DNA of 64,000 bases from Gamsiella multidivaricata (Eukaryota > Mortierellomycota > Mortierellomycetes > Mortierellales > Mortierellaceae): NCBI RefSeq assembly GCF_025024155.1, contig NW_026251732.1:62001-126000 (forward strand), given 5' to 3'. Both the position numbers and the translations under genes were made by a program. This document shows positions 11,371-24,839 of this stretch, piece after piece. Below the pieces are notes generated by a model, which saw only the letters and a list, made by a program, of their open reading frames with translations, was not told where the DNA came from and did not search any database. Numbering within the stretch: the stretch's first letter is position 1; each line of letters starts with the position of its first letter.

Positions 11371-12754
11371 ATGGCTGCTGAATACGAACTCTTCGAACCC
11401 CCAAACGATGCTATCTCCTCGGTCGTGTTCCATCCCTCGAAGCCCGAGATCTTGATGGTCTCGTCCTGGGACAAGGTATTTTGATCCTCTCCTAAATCGT
11501 TCAGCTAGATCTTGAATCAACTTCAGCTCTGCAATGAGGCTCAACTCACGATTTTACAAATGATCTACTCTGATGTCTGATAGAGTGTAGCGTTATATGA
11601 TATCGTAAAGAACCAGCAGACTGCGAAATACAACCATGAAGCTCCCGTACTCGACTGTTGTTTCGGAGAGGGCATGGAGGCATACAGCGGAGGATTGGAC
11701 AGGACGGTCAGGATGCACGACTTTGCAACGGGAAAAGATATTGTTCTGGGATCGCACGATGATGCCGTGCGTGCCATGGCTTTCAGCACCGCCAACAGTA
11801 CGCCGGAACACTCCTTTCTGTACAATTGCGGCTTCACATCTTGACCACAGGAATGATACACAGAACTCAACTGACAGTTCTGTCGTCTCTTTTGACTTGT
11901 GTGATGCGTTCAATTAGACTTCCTGGTGACAGGGTCATGGGACAAGACGATCGGGACGTGGGACCATCGAGCTGGTGGAGTGGAGCACGGCCATAACCTC
12001 GGGAAATACAACCAACCGGAGAAGATTTTCTCTCTCGATGTCTGCGATCAAAAGCTCGTTGTCGCCATGGCAGGACGACACGTTTTCATCTACGACCTCC
12101 GGAACATGAAGGAAACTCTTCAACGTCGGGAGAGTTCGTTGAAGTACCAGACGAGAATGGTGAGGTGTATGCGGGATGGGTTGGGGTATGCATCCTCGTC
12201 GATCGAGGGAAGGGTCGCGGTCGAGTTCTTTGATCCGTCCGCGGAGAGCCAGGCGAAGAAATATGCGTTCAAGTGTCATCGAAAGACGATCGATGGCGTC
12301 GAGACGATTTATCCGGTCAACGCGTTGGCGTATCACCCCATGTAAGCTTTACCTGTATTTGTGAAGTGTACAGTGTTTTGCAAACTTTCTTCTGAATGCT
12401 GGAGTGCTGACAATCATCACATCGTCTTTTTTTTTGTTGTTATCTGTCTGGACTTTTTTAAGTCATGGAACATTCGCATCTGGTGGAGCCGATGGCGTGG
12501 TGACACTATGGGATGGATTTAACAAGAAGCGGCTACGACAGTACAACCCGTACCCGACCTCGATCGCATCATTGTCGTGGTCCTGTGATGGCAAGACATT
12601 GGCCGTGGCGAGTTCATACACGTTTGAAGAAGGCGAGAAGGATCATGCGCCGGATCAGGTCTTCTTGCGGTCAATAGCGGATCAAGAAGCCAGGCCCAAG
12701 ACCTTGCCCCCATCTTCTGCATCTTCTGCGGCAGTAGCGGGATTGAGCATGTAA
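11371..12754 (+). CDS. BUB3: Mitotic checkpoint WD40 protein Bub3
   Basis: Seven-bladed WD40 propeller that binds GLEBS motifs of Bub1 and Mad3/BubR1 and recruits them to kinetochores in the spindle checkpoint. Exons: 11371-11475, 11584-11797, 11918-12341 and 12463-12754, all GT..AG, 344 aa. Blade signatures seen in order include [67 protein letters not shown] and [23 protein letters not shown]. The Rae1-like family is excluded by the Bub3-specific [10 protein letters not shown] and [13 protein letters not shown] blocks. The C-terminal tail (about 20 residues, Ala/Ser rich) is longer than in yeast Bub3. Confidence 0.95.
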
Positions 12755-12969
12755 GCAAGGGGCTCATTGAATGCATTGTAAAGGCATTAGGTTTCGCCTC
12801 GATGTTTGATGGTTCCGAAATAAAGCATACGAAGCTTTGTTTGATGCACTTTGCAAAAAAACTTAATAATGTACAATACCATGAAATGCGAAAAGATGTG
12901 AGGGCAATATAAGATAGAAGTCATGCCAAAAAAATATTAAATAGTTCTTGATAGTCGACAGCTTGGTAT

Positions 12970-12971
<2 letters not shown>

Positions 12972-13008
<37 letters not shown>
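12972..13008. repeat. Poly(T) tract of 37 bases, i.e. poly(A) directly after a stop codon
   Basis: An uninterrupted T run that on the minus strand is an A run starting inside and directly after the TGA of the C2H2 gene (stop at 13010-13008). Confidence 0.9.
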
Positions 13009-14676
13009 CATTCGCTGTCGTCAATGGCATCTAGTGCAGGATCCTGATACTGCTGATCACTCGTCAACAACGCATCCAGCAACAGCTCTCTCTCGGTCCT
13101 CAATCTTGTCAACTTCTTCTTCAAATCCTCATACTCCGCCTCCAACGAATCCCTTTCATTATGAATGTACCGGAACTTGGCCTTCAGAACTCCATATCGT
13201 TGCCGCGGGGTCTGTCCATTCTCGTCCGCGAAATCTGAATCCTCCGCATCCTCGTCTTCTCCCTCCTGCCCTTCCCCTTCCGAGTTTTGTCCGTCGCGGT
13301 CGCGGTCGCGGTCATGATGATGACTATGATCCTTATGATGTCGACGGCCTCCCTTTCTCGACTGATCCAGATGGTGTAATATTAGGCTATCCGCGAATTT
13401 TGGGTGATAATGTCGATGATCTCCCTCTAGCCGACCATCATTGAGTTTCCGGACTTTGGCGGGGTTCATACGTGAGGTTGAAGCTGATTGCTCGGCGTCG
13501 GAGCCGTGGTGCCGCCGTTTCTTGGCGCCGAAGGAGGATGAAGGAAGGAGAGTCGAGGATGCGGCGGGGTCTTTCATGGTGTAACGGCCTCTGGATTTAC
13601 GGCCTGTGAACCGCTCAGGCACATCGCCGTGTTGGCATTTGAGATGCTTAGCCATGGCGCTATGTCGGGATAGAATTAGACGGATTAGGTATTTGAAAAG
13701 AGAGAGAAAGAGAGAGAAAGAGGGGAGAGATGCTTACTCGGAACGACTAAAGCTCTTGTCGCATTCTATGAGTTGGAAGCATAGTCGTGGAGGTATGGAT
13801 CAGTAGTATATTCGTCTGCCAATGTGTATTGTTTCAAAGGTCCATTGAGAGAAAGAGTATTCTGTACCTGGCACAGGGCAATCGTACGGTTTGTGCTTCG
13901 TATGGCTTCTCATATGTGAGATCAGCGCAAACCTCGTCGTCTGAGCAATTGGTCTCCTTGAGCAGCCTGCCAAAGAAAAAAAAATCAACAGTCAGTGTTA
14001 AAGTATACATACAAAGCGCCGTTTATACTTGTTGCTCCAACCCACATCCTGATCCACACGAAATCAATAGATGCGCTGGTTTACCTTGCCATTCGCAAGT
14101 GTATGCCGTTTTCTTCCATCCGATATGCTCGTCCGATAAATGTATCACCAGGGTTGCCAATGAGGGCAGCACTTTGCCACAATCCTTCCATCTGCAAACA
14201 GTTTCTTCTGGCAGGTTACTGTACTCTTCGTCGTTCGGGTGCCCTGAAGCTGCTTCCTCATCATCATCGTTATCAGAGGATAGTGACAGCTCGCCGTCTT
14301 CTTCTATAGGATCCCGTTTGTTCTCTCCCCCGTTGGTCCTGACATTGTGGTCGTGACGATCATCACGGTCTTCATTGGAACCGTCCGAGTGCTCGTCTTC
14401 GTCTGCGTCTCCGTCTCCATCTCCATCTCCGTCAGCCTCGCTGTCTTCGTTGTCTTCATGGTCTGCAGAGGTATCGGCAATGAGGTGTGATCCGTTTCTT
14501 AGGTGGCTGGTTGTGTCCTCTTGCTTGAGAGTCGGCTCCAGAGGAGAGAATGTTGAAGGCTGGTGGAGGTGTGATATTGTATCCTGGCTGTCTGGTCGAG
14601 TGGTAATAGAGATCGCGTCAACGTTCTGATGCTGTTGTTGTTGGGCGACCTGATCAGCTTCGGAATATGAAGCCAT
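13008..14676 (-). CDS. Nuclear protein with three C2H2 zinc fingers and acidic N-terminus
   Basis: Four exons on the minus strand: 14676-14085, 13966-13868, 13765-13738 (only 28 bp) and 13659-13008. All are in phase and encode 456 aa. Residues 1-150 are Gln-rich then strongly acidic (repeated DGDGDGDADED). Fingers follow: CRWKDC...LVIHLSDEH, then CEWQGC...ALISHMRSH, then CPVPEC..FSRSDAMAKHLKCQH. The last two are each split by introns. The C-terminal half is basic and Ser-rich, then His/Asp-rich. It ends in a coiled coil (LKAKFRYIHNERDSLEAEYE and following). The arrangement recalls the INO80-associated zinc-finger subunit Iec1 of fission yeast, but that is a resemblance from memory. A GLI/YY1-like transcription factor is the alternative. 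It is divergent from ATP5, with 380 bp between the two start codons. Confidence 0.8.
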
Positions 14677-15056
14677 AGCTGCGATGATTCGATGGTCCTG
14701 CTGTCTGAACTGTTCCTAGGAATGTTCTTATGGGTTGTTCCTTGAGAATTAAAAAAGAAACGAAGAAAGTGTAAGGAGTCGTGTTGACTTGCTTGCTTGG
14801 GTGGTCGAGTCGAGCAGAGTCGAGCTAAGAGGTGTGGAATGAAAGGGGGTTGTTGCTGTGCAGGGCCAAGGTCTTACTTCGGCTGTCTCCCATGCATCAA
14901 TTCGGACACGGTGATGTCACCGTAGACGATAGTAGCAATTGATTCCGTCGGGCCAGCGGAAGGGAACTCCCTCACCCGCTTGTTGTTTATTGTTCCCGAT
15001 CAAAAGCTGCACTCCTCCCCTCTTTCTCATCCATCATCCCCTTCAACTCCATCGCC
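14677..15056. promoter_or_regulatory. Shared divergent promoter region, C2H2 gene / ATP5
   Basis: The only DNA between the two divergent start codons. It contains a pyrimidine-rich stretch just before the ATP5 ATG and a CGGTGATGTCACCG near-palindrome around 14910, similar to a CREB/ATF site. Function is inferred from position. Confidence 0.4.
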
Positions 15057-16554
15057 ATGTTCGCCGCTCGCCGTGCTCTCCAAGTAAATGTCGCTCCCTC
15101 CTACATCACCTCTATCTTCACTTCCTACATTTTTTGCCTCTTTTTCTCCCTCTTTCTGTTGACTGATAAGCAGGATAACCCCACGTCTTCAACGTCGTGA
15201 TCATTCACCCACCAAACGCCAAACTGCCCTGCATACTCGCGCACCTTACCCCACCATCAGTCAATCTGCCCAATTATACTTCACATGCAATCAGACATCT
15301 TGGGAGCACAAGTGTTAACATCCTTCTTACTGTCACCCTCTGTTGCTGCACCCTCTAGGCTACCCGTGGCTATGCCACTTCCACCAGCGTTCAGGTAATG
15401 ATCGATCGCTCACTTTGCAACCAACCCACCACCGATGCGCATCAGGGTCCAATCAATCGCGGCAGGAGGGCATCATATCACATTGGAACCTTCATATCGT
15501 CTTTCTATTCTCTATGGGCGGAGCAGGGAAACGCGGTTTTTCTGGAAGCGATGATCCCTCATCTTGTTGGCGTTGACCACTCGAATCGATCCAGGAACGC
15601 AGACTTGCGGTTACGCTCATATCTAACCACTATCCGCCTCTTTCCTTCCCATCGCGATGGATAATCAATCGCTCAGATCCCTCTTGTCCTCCACGGTATT
15701 GAGGGTCGCTATGCCACCGCCTTGTACACCGCCGCTGCCAAGAAGCAGGCCCTGGATGCTGTCGAGACTGACTTGAAGCAGGTCAAGCGCGTTGTCGAGA
15801 AGGACTCGAAGCTCCGCGAGTTCCTTGAGAACCCCACGATCAACCGTATCGAGAAGAAGAGCGGTGTCCACCAGATGCTCGCCGCTGGCAAGTACAACGA
15901 CTTGACCAAGAACTTCTTTGACACCTTGGCCGAGAACGGTCGCCTCTACGACACTGTCAAGATTATCAACTCGTATGGTTCCTTGATGAGCGCTCACCGT
16001 GGTGAGGTCCAGGTCACCATCACCTCCGCCAAGGTACTTTTTAGACCATGTTGGATTTTATGTTTTGTTATGGTGTGCTGATATGGGTCAATTACTAATA
16101 CATATCGTGTCGCTTGTGTTGAATGGCGCGTATGACAGGAGTTGGACGCCAAGGAGATCGCCAAGGTCAAGGGTTACCTCGCCAAGTCTGCCTTCGTCAC
16201 CCCCAAGCAGACTCTCATCGTCTCTAACAAGGTAGTCGTTCGAATCAATACATTGGACTGCAGAGCGAAGAAATTGCCGGCTTGATTATTGATCTTAAGT
16301 TGTCTATGCGAATGTGTTATAGGTCAACCCCTCCATCCTTGGTGGTTTGGTTGTTGAGTTCGGTGACAAGACCATCGACTTGTCTGTCTCCTCCAAGGTC
16401 AACAAGTTGAACCAGTTGCTCCACGGTTAGTCAATTGAGACATCGTTTACACTTGAAAAAAAAGCGTTCGTTATCACCATCAAAGAAGGAACTTCTTTTA
16501 CTAACTACATCATCTTTGAATTTCAACCCTCAATATCTCGTAGAGGCCATCTAA
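15057..16554 (+). CDS. ATP5: ATP synthase F1Fo peripheral-stalk subunit OSCP (Atp5)
   Basis: OSCP links the peripheral stalk to the top of F1 in mitochondrial ATP synthase. Exons: 15057-15083, 15359-15394, 15677-16033, 16139-16231, 16323-16425 and 16544-16554, 208 aa. Residues 1-22 ([19 protein letters not shown]) form a mitochondrial presequence with Arg and no acidic residues. The mature part begins [20 protein letters not shown], the OSCP/delta family start. It ends with the family block [23 protein letters not shown]. The last exon is only 11 bp (joined end LLHEAI). Without that splice the frame would stop two codons later at 16430, so the C-terminus is the least certain part. The first two exons are tiny and the first intron is 275 bp. 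Confidence 0.93.
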
Positions 16555-17269
16555 ATATCTTTTCCCTCGATATTCTCCATGTCGATCCACTTGGCATGGA
16601 GGAACAATCAAATAATGCGATAAACCATAAATTACAATAACGCATTTTTCTTTTCGAAAGAAACCAGTACAAAAACGCCCTGCTCTTGTCTTCCTTTTTC
16701 TGACATATACACTCCCCTCCAAAATAAAATGGTCCATTCAATTGAACTGGCCCGTCAACAATATTATTTGCTGTCTATTCGGAAGACTTAGCGAGGGCTT
16801 TCCATTGGGCAACTGATTCTGGTCATGTCCACCTTCAATTCAATCCGCACCGCTCAGTCAGTTTGAACGCAGTTCCTAAACGACGCAAACGACACGAGGA
16901 GAACTAGAGAGGATACAGAAATCTTTATTTTCATTTTCATTCTCGTTCACAAAGCACATCCTATCTCTGGGCTACATATATTATATAGCAAATACTAGTA
17001 CCATAGCGCTGCGATTATGCCTTGAACGTCAAAGATAGACGTATACGCGCTGCGTCAGCCTTTGAAACGCGTTTCGCGATCGAGACGAGTCACTTGCGCG
17101 GTAAATTAAAAAAAAATAAACAAAAAGAGCGAAACGCGCCAACACGTCTCAAAAATCCAACGGCACCACGCTTTCCTCGGTGCTTCCTTCCGCTCATTCA
17201 ACCACCCCTTCCTCTTCAAATACCACTATTACCGCAAAGGATCCTCATATCACACCTAAAAGGAACACA
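16555..17269. other. Intergenic region, no gene seen
   Basis: AT-rich 3' flank of ATP5 and 5' region of the Swi3-domain gene. Minus-strand open frames at 16510-16741 overlap the ATP5 3' end and have no recognisable content. Confidence 0.5.
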
Positions 17270-19147
17270 ATGGACGATATACGCCTCGAGGATGAGCCCT
17301 TCGAGCCTTTTGACGACTACGAGGATTATGCAGACCAGATGATGCAAGAGGCTGAACGACAAGATCAGCTCAGAATGATGCCATCGACTTCTTCCAACAG
17401 TAACAGTAACCAGAACCAGGATTTATCCGCAAACGATGAATTACCAGAGCAGCTCGATTTCCTGGGGATGTTGCAGAGCCAAGCCCAGGCCGGGGAGCAG
17501 GAGGTTCAGAGATTTCAGCAGCAGAGGCTACAGGAGCGACAACAGGAACAGCAGTGGCAAGGAAGGAAATCTGGGGGTGGGAGTCGACCGATTGGTTCGG
17601 CGGTAGAAGGAGGTGGTGTGGTGGGGGATTTGGGGGATGTGAAAGTGACGAAGAAGAGGGTCAAGCAAGTGACATTGGATCAAGAGAGGTAACAGCCGGA
17701 CCTTTGGGTGTTTGCTGCTATTATGTCGCGTCAATGTACTCTGTTTTGTTCTGTTGAGCAAGATCTAATCTGATCTGACCATACGTTGTTGAATATATGA
17801 CACAGGTTATTGGGCGAGCATGGATTACCATTGCTGTTAACCAACGGAAAGAGGTTTAAGATTCGACACAAGTATAAGGACAGTGCAGAGAAGAACGCCA
17901 ACGCAGTAAGTTTGATTAAACTACTGGATCAACAACAACGGTTGGTCCGCAAGGTATAAAGAGAATAGTGAACAGGAATACTGAAGATAAGGTCTATTTT
18001 ATTTTGCATTTTCTTCCGGTTATTCTAGAAAAATAATTTGGCGGACCTGATGCGCGTGTATCAGACATGGGCCCATAACCTGTTTCCGAAGGCGACGTTC
18101 AAAGACTTTATCACGCAGGCGGAATCAAAGTGCAAAGAAAAACAGATCAGGGTACGACCTCCTTGGGTGGAGAGCATCAAACCTGTACAGATGAAGATCT
18201 TGCATATGGAAAGCTCGTGATCTAACTCAATTACCTTTGTTTTCAACGTTTCTCAGGCAACAATGGAAGGATGGCGGGATGCACAATGGAACGAAGTTAG
18301 AGGGAAGAGGCAAGCTAAGGAAGAAGCAGAGCGCGCGGAGCAGGAGGCATTGGATCGACAGAACGGCGTCTGGGAGGAGCACGAAAAAGAACTGGGAATG
18401 CGACCTACAGAGAGCATGGATCGGGATGCACTATTGTTCCCAGATATGGGTCCTTCAATATCGATACCAACAGCTAGTTCTTCGTCTACAGCAGTCTCAT
18501 CTTCAAAACCACCTTCACAACCCCAGCCAAGACCTGTGGCAGTATCCAGGAAAGGGAAAGAAAAGGCCTTCGATAATGCGTCTACGACCATGCGATTGCA
18601 TATTTCGGACGACGAGGACGATGACTACGCAGGTGCTTTGGACCGCATGCGGATCTCGATGAATTTGGATCACAGAAATGGCGACGATCGGATATTGGAC
18701 AAATGGGATGGTGTTCGCAGCAAGGTCGAGGATCGTGAAGAGCAGCAAGAAGGATCATGGAAGAATGAGATTGATCTGGACAACTATAACAGTGATGTGG
18801 AGGATGATGAAGAAGAGGACGAACCGTTGTTTACGCATCGGGCGTTAAAGATGATAGGCGAGTTGAAGGCAGCAGCTAGGGCTCCTGAGGAGAGTTCACA
18901 TGCGGGCCAGACGGATGGTGATCAGGATATGGACCAAGAGGCTACGCAGGAACTCCCTTTATTGAAGAGTACGCTCCCGGAGGACGTAGACCGGAGTAAA
19001 AGCCGGGGAACAGGGCTGCTTGAGGATACAGGAGATAGTCTGCGGAATAGATCCAGTTTTGAGGAGGACGAGGACGAGTTATTGAGCAGACGGAAACCTG
19101 CTAAAGGGAGAAGGACGATACTCATGGACGATTCTGATGATGAATGA
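17270..19147 (+). CDS. CSM3: Replication fork protection protein, Swi3/Csm3/TIPIN family
   Basis: Partner of Tof1/Timeless in the fork protection complex, which stabilises stalled forks and supports checkpoint signalling. Exons: 17270-17688, 17806-17905, 18029-18151 and 18257-19147, 510 aa. The Swi3 domain runs from about residue 139: LLGEHGLPLL then FKIRHKYKDS, then LADLMRVYQTWAHNLFPKATFKDFI and a basic end, with the characteristic WAH.LFPKA..DF core. The N-terminal 135 residues are acidic then Gln-rich. The long C-terminal region is acidic and disordered with repeated DDED clusters and ends SRRKPAKGRRTILMDDSDDE. The human TIPIN and yeast Csm3 proteins are shorter (about 300 aa), so the tail is extended here. 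Convergent with the following F-box gene. Confidence 0.92.
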
Positions 19148-19379
19148 AGAAACCATCGCGCTTAGCAATGCGCGTGTCCTTTGTAGAGTATTTCTTACTA
19201 CGCAGCGCACGATCCCTCTCCTTCTCAGCCTCGCCTCTCCTTCATCCATCCATCCGTTCACATGATGTACGCCTTTCGTAGTCATGTTGGGTGTCGAATG
19301 TATTTTTATTTCCTGTGACATAGATCACAATTTTTTAATGAAAAGTGCATCGCCCAAATAGGAGCCCATTATTTGAGCC

Positions 19380-20339
19380 TCAGTAACGTTCTGCGACAAA
19401 CTGGTACTGGACATCCCCAAGTGTAGTCTTCACTGAGACTCGGTGCTGCGTTGCCAGCTTGGCGTCCAGCTTGTCCATCATGGAGGTGTCATGGGCAAGG
19501 TCGTAACTCAGTCTCAGCCTCTCAAGGTTGGGGCAGCATTGTGTGACAAAGTCCAGGAGGGCCCGGTTCTCTACCCATTCGCAGTCGACCGTCAGTTCCT
19601 TCAAATGGTCCATCACTAGGACCTCTCTGTCCTGTTCGTTCCTTTCGTTGCCATGTTTTTGATATCCTTTTGAAAGCCGTGTCTCCTCTTGTGAAGACAA
19701 TTCCGACTGTGAATCTTTGTTCTCGTCGTACAGAGAATCGAACCCCTGAATACCCCGGAGATTCAACCTAACAAGGCTCCTTCGATTCCTCTTCAACACC
19801 TGGACCAGCCTACCCTTAGATACATCCCACTGCTGCAACGTCAGTTCCTCCAACGCGTCCAAATCCTGCATAGCCGCTGTCTCGAGATCTGAAAGCATCC
19901 CCGCATAGGGGATAGCACCTATCCAACACAAGCGTTTCAATCCCTTGTTCATCCGTACAAGGTGTACGGAGCGAGGACAGATCCGAAGAAGTGTGAGTTC
20001 GATGAGGTGGCGGCATTCGAGGTTCCCACCCAGGCGGCCATCGTAGTTTGTGATGATGCGGAAGCCGGGAGATTGGAGGCGAATGAACTCGTCTGGAGGT
20101 GACGATCGACAGTGTGTGGAAGAGAAGGAAGAAAGGGAAGAGAAAGCACGCCCGTCAAAGACGGTCCAGAGGAGGGGATAGAAGGTTTGGTACCAGATTC
20201 GGGAGGTGAGGGCGCAGGCGATGAGGCCTTGCGGGTAGAATTCGTAAGAAGTTGTGGTACTGGTGGGTATCCAGGCGGGGATGAAGTCCCCGACGCGGCG
20301 GAGGATCTCTGGGAGGAGGAGGGGGTTCAGTCTTGCCAT
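19380..20339 (-). CDS. F-box-like/LRR protein
   Basis: Intronless gene of 319 aa, taking the ATG at 20339 (MARLNPLLLPEILRRVGDFI), which starts directly at the F-box-like motif. An upstream in-frame ATG at 20462 would add a hydrophobic, low-complexity leader that is less likely. After the motif (ALTSRIWYQTFYPLLWTVFD) come irregular leucine-rich repeats: HLIELTLLRICP, LEELTLQQWD, LVRLNLRGIQ, LKELTVDCEW and CPNLERLRLSYD. Proteins of this kind are adaptors of SCF ubiquitin ligases; the target is unknown. Such genes form very large families in Mortierella-like fungi. Confidence 0.8.
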   Translation of the reverse strand: MARLNPLLLPEILRRVGDFIPAWIPTSTTTSYEFYPQGLIACALTSRIWYQTFYPLLWTVFDGRAFSSLSSFSSTHCRSSPPDEFIRLQSPGFRIITNYDGRLGGNLECRHLIELTLLRICPRSVHLVRMNKGLKRLCWIGAIPYAGMLSDLETAAMQDLDALEELTLQQWDVSKGRLVQVLKRNRRSLVRLNLRGIQGFDSLYDENKDSQSELSSQEETRLSKGYQKHGNERNEQDREVLVMDHLKELTVDCEWVENRALLDFVTQCCPNLERLRLSYDLAHDTSMMDKLDAKLATQHRVSVKTTLGDVQYQFVAERY

Positions 20340-20712
20340 GGCTGTAGCAGAAGGAGATGACGAAGAGGGAGCGATAAAGTGGATGTAGATAAAGGAAACG
20401 GGTATGAAAAAAGAAACGGTTGGGTGCGGAGAAAGAGTGCTGAAAGGTGTAGGGGGATGCACACGATATGAAGGATAGGTCTAGACCAATGGACACATCC
20501 TATTCGAAGGAGTGTATATGCGCACGTCGCAGAGCAACAGCATCTGTATTTTTTGTTTTATTTATTTAGTCCTATCTTCAAGAAAGGAATTCAGGATCAT
20601 CCGTTTCCTAAGTGGTCCTTCGCGTGATCTACATCGATGTTAGTGTGGCAGAGCGAAGGAGCCGTAGGGAGATGTGGCCGCACAATACGCAGCCTAGGAA
20701 ACCATACATCCA

Positions 20713-20725
20713 AAAAAAAAAAAAA
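20713..20725. repeat. Short poly(A) tract
   Basis: An A run of 13 or so bases in the otherwise empty interval between the F-box start (20339) and the secreted-protein relic (21016). Nothing else was recognised in this 680-bp stretch. Confidence 0.6.
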
Positions 20726-21015
20726 ATGCGCGCGCTTGGGGGCCCATGGGACGCGACATTCCTTTCAGACTTCCTTGTGAGAAGTAGACCAAGCTACCGG
20801 CTGCCACGATTTCTCGCTTCTTTCATTGGTCAGTGGAGCCGTGTTTCCGTACAGTTTCTAATTGGCTCCGGACGGGATACAGACTAGATGTCTTGTCCTT
20901 TTGCATCCTTCTTCTCTCCCTACTTTTTTATGCAAGCACATGTAAAAAATGCAATAGCTGACTTCTGCTTAAAGCTTGCTACCCAACCTTCAGCACAAAT
21001 CGCGCCGAAAGACCA

Positions 21016-21832
21016 ATGAAAACGATGATATGGCTGTTTCTCTTGTTATGCCTAGGTATGTGTTCGTTCCTGAGGGCATCATATCAAACCGCACGCAGTT
21101 CATAGACCAGAATGGAGCGCTAAACAATTGTAGAGTCGATTTACTGTGTTAGGCTCTATGGCACTTGCCTTTCAGGAACACTACGATGCCCTCGCCTCGG
21201 GCGCCCTCGTTCTCGGCGTCAGTGCTGCAGCGCCCGATGCAGATGGGACAGGTGTCTTTCGGGACTTTAAGAATCACGCCGATGTTGTTGCCTCCATCTT
21301 GCTCTACAGAGCCAAAGAAACTGCCTCTCCGAATCGAGTCATGGAGTCAATACGCACCCAGAGGCATATTTCGATTTCCAAGAAAAAGTCGCCTCCTTCC
21401 CAGGGACCAGGAGTACAACTCGTACCTGAATGGCGATCCTGAGCAGATGTTGGATAAGATTTTAGAATGGTATTACCAGGCCATGAAAGGCTGTTAGGCT
21501 GTTGGCCGACAGGAAGGACAACAATGTCAGGACATTCGGGAGGCGTTTCGACAGCCGATTCCTTCTACAATCGAAGACCGAAATTGGAGGCTATGGATTC
21601 TGAGCCTTATGACGAATCACAGGCCTGAGGGTTCGGACGATATTACGATCGAGCTTGTGTATGTTCAACTGACGATCTCGAGGGCCGAGGATACAGGAAT
21701 ACAGGAGCAGCTGTAGTTGACTGGCAGGTGGCATCGTTGACAAAGCTGCGGTACGGTGTTGTGGGAAGATATATCAGTTTTTATTCGGATAAGATCGACT
21801 CGTGGGAAGCTGGCTGCAGACGGGCGCCATAA
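21016..21832 (+). pseudogene. Decayed gene for a small secreted protein of unknown family
   Basis: A good signal peptide (MKTMIWLFLLLCL) is followed by a phase-1 intron (21055 to about 21149) and an exon beginning SMALAFQEHYDALASGALV. Reading then jumps between frames at about 21350 and 21405 and hits an in-frame TAG at about 21495. It continues in that frame (AFRQPIPSTIEDRNWRLWIL) to a further TAG near 21717, and shifts again for a last segment ending at about 21830. At least three frame changes and two stops indicate an inactive copy. The product would have been extracellular or secretory. No family was recognised. Confidence 0.55.
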
Positions 21833-22078
21833 TCAGCGGCCATTTCAGGCCCTGAATGGCGGGTGCCCAATAAATTATCGAGCCATTGCTGCTGCAGCCA
21901 GTCACTGCCCATACAAACAACAAAAACGGTTGGCCTGAGCGAGCAGGACCTACAACAGTAATCTCGTCCTTCACGCTCCGAATCAACTTTGCATCATCAC
22001 TTGAACGATCGCGTCCAATCACTTCTTTACCTTCGACATTCAGTGCGACATTCCTTTCTAAAGATTCAACACCTTTAA

Positions 22079-23940
<1,862 letters not shown>

Positions 23941-24080
23941 CGACTGGAACGATGGCGCAACAATAAAATCATTTCCTTTCATCTCAATACGTTTTCAAAG
24001 GATGAGATACAAAACATTTTTATTTCTTCAAAATTTCTGCCCCTATGTGTACGATAAAAAGCCAGACAACGCAAAGATGC

Positions 24081-24833
24081 CTACAAGAACAATGATCTCC
24101 AAGTATCAACAGACCCTCTCCTTCCGCCGAGCATAGGACTTGACTCTCTGTTACCATCAGCGTTCAGATCTTCAACCTCCAATGGCGCATCGCTCTCCGG
24201 AGAACTCGCGTCCATGTCTCGCCAGACCAGACCCGTGGATGTATCGAGCGCATACCGACCGTTCTGGCTCAATCTCTCACAAGCGCCCAACGTAAAGGCA
24301 TCAACCACATCGTCCTCCATCTCCTTGAGGTGCGAATCTCCTTCCTCCATAGTCTCGGGATATTGCGAGAAACGGACCCGCAAGATCTCGAAGGTACTCC
24401 GCATGCGGTACAAGAAATCGGTCCTGAGGTCCATGCACGCGATCCCGCTTGTGATAAAACCCTCCTGGTCGGCGAGGCCTTGCTGTCTGACTGTCGAGTT
24501 GCGAGCAGACCGGATGGCATGCACGGGTAAGTAATCTCGCGTCCACATCGGGGAGCTGGCGAGTTGCATGGCCGTGATTCGGAGTTCTCGCCAGCGCGGA
24601 GAAGACCAGGGGAGACCCCCGGTGATGGCAGCAACGGCGCCGTCCTTGAGTTTGAAGACAGCTATGCGAAGTTGGGGCAGGGCGCTGGGGTGCTCGCGAA
24701 GGATCTGGTTCAGGCGTTCGATGGAGTGGAGAATGGTGGATAGGAAGGCGTTCATGGATTCAATGTGCTGACGGAAGTTTTGGAGGGCTTGGGTGTTGCT
24801 CCGGCGGGCATTGTCGCCGATCATAGTGCTCAT
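24081..24833 (-). CDS. Orphan family A member 1 (250 aa, complete)
   Basis: No known family recognised. A single intact exon starting at ATG 24833, upstream of which lies a 27-base A run in the leader (24860-24886). The N-terminal 60 residues are helical (NAFLSTILHSIERLNQILRE). They are followed by the family core ITGGLPWSSPRWRELRITA and, after a variable stretch, a second helical block (LYRMRSTFEILRVRFSQYP). The C-terminus is acidic then basic. No signal peptide or membrane helix is seen, so it is probably cytosolic or nuclear. Two further copies lie at 31.0 and 32.0 kb, on the same strand. Confidence 0.7.
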   Translation of the reverse strand: MSTMIGDNARRSNTQALQNFRQHIESMNAFLSTILHSIERLNQILREHPSALPQLRIAVFKLKDGAVAAITGGLPWSSPRWRELRITAMQLASSPMWTRDYLPVHAIRSARNSTVRQQGLADQEGFITSGIACMDLRTDFLYRMRSTFEILRVRFSQYPETMEEGDSHLKEMEDDVVDAFTLGACERLSQNGRYALDTSTGLVWRDMDASSPESDAPLEVEDLNADGNRESSPMLGGRRGSVDTWRSLFL

Positions 24834-24839
24834 AGTTAC

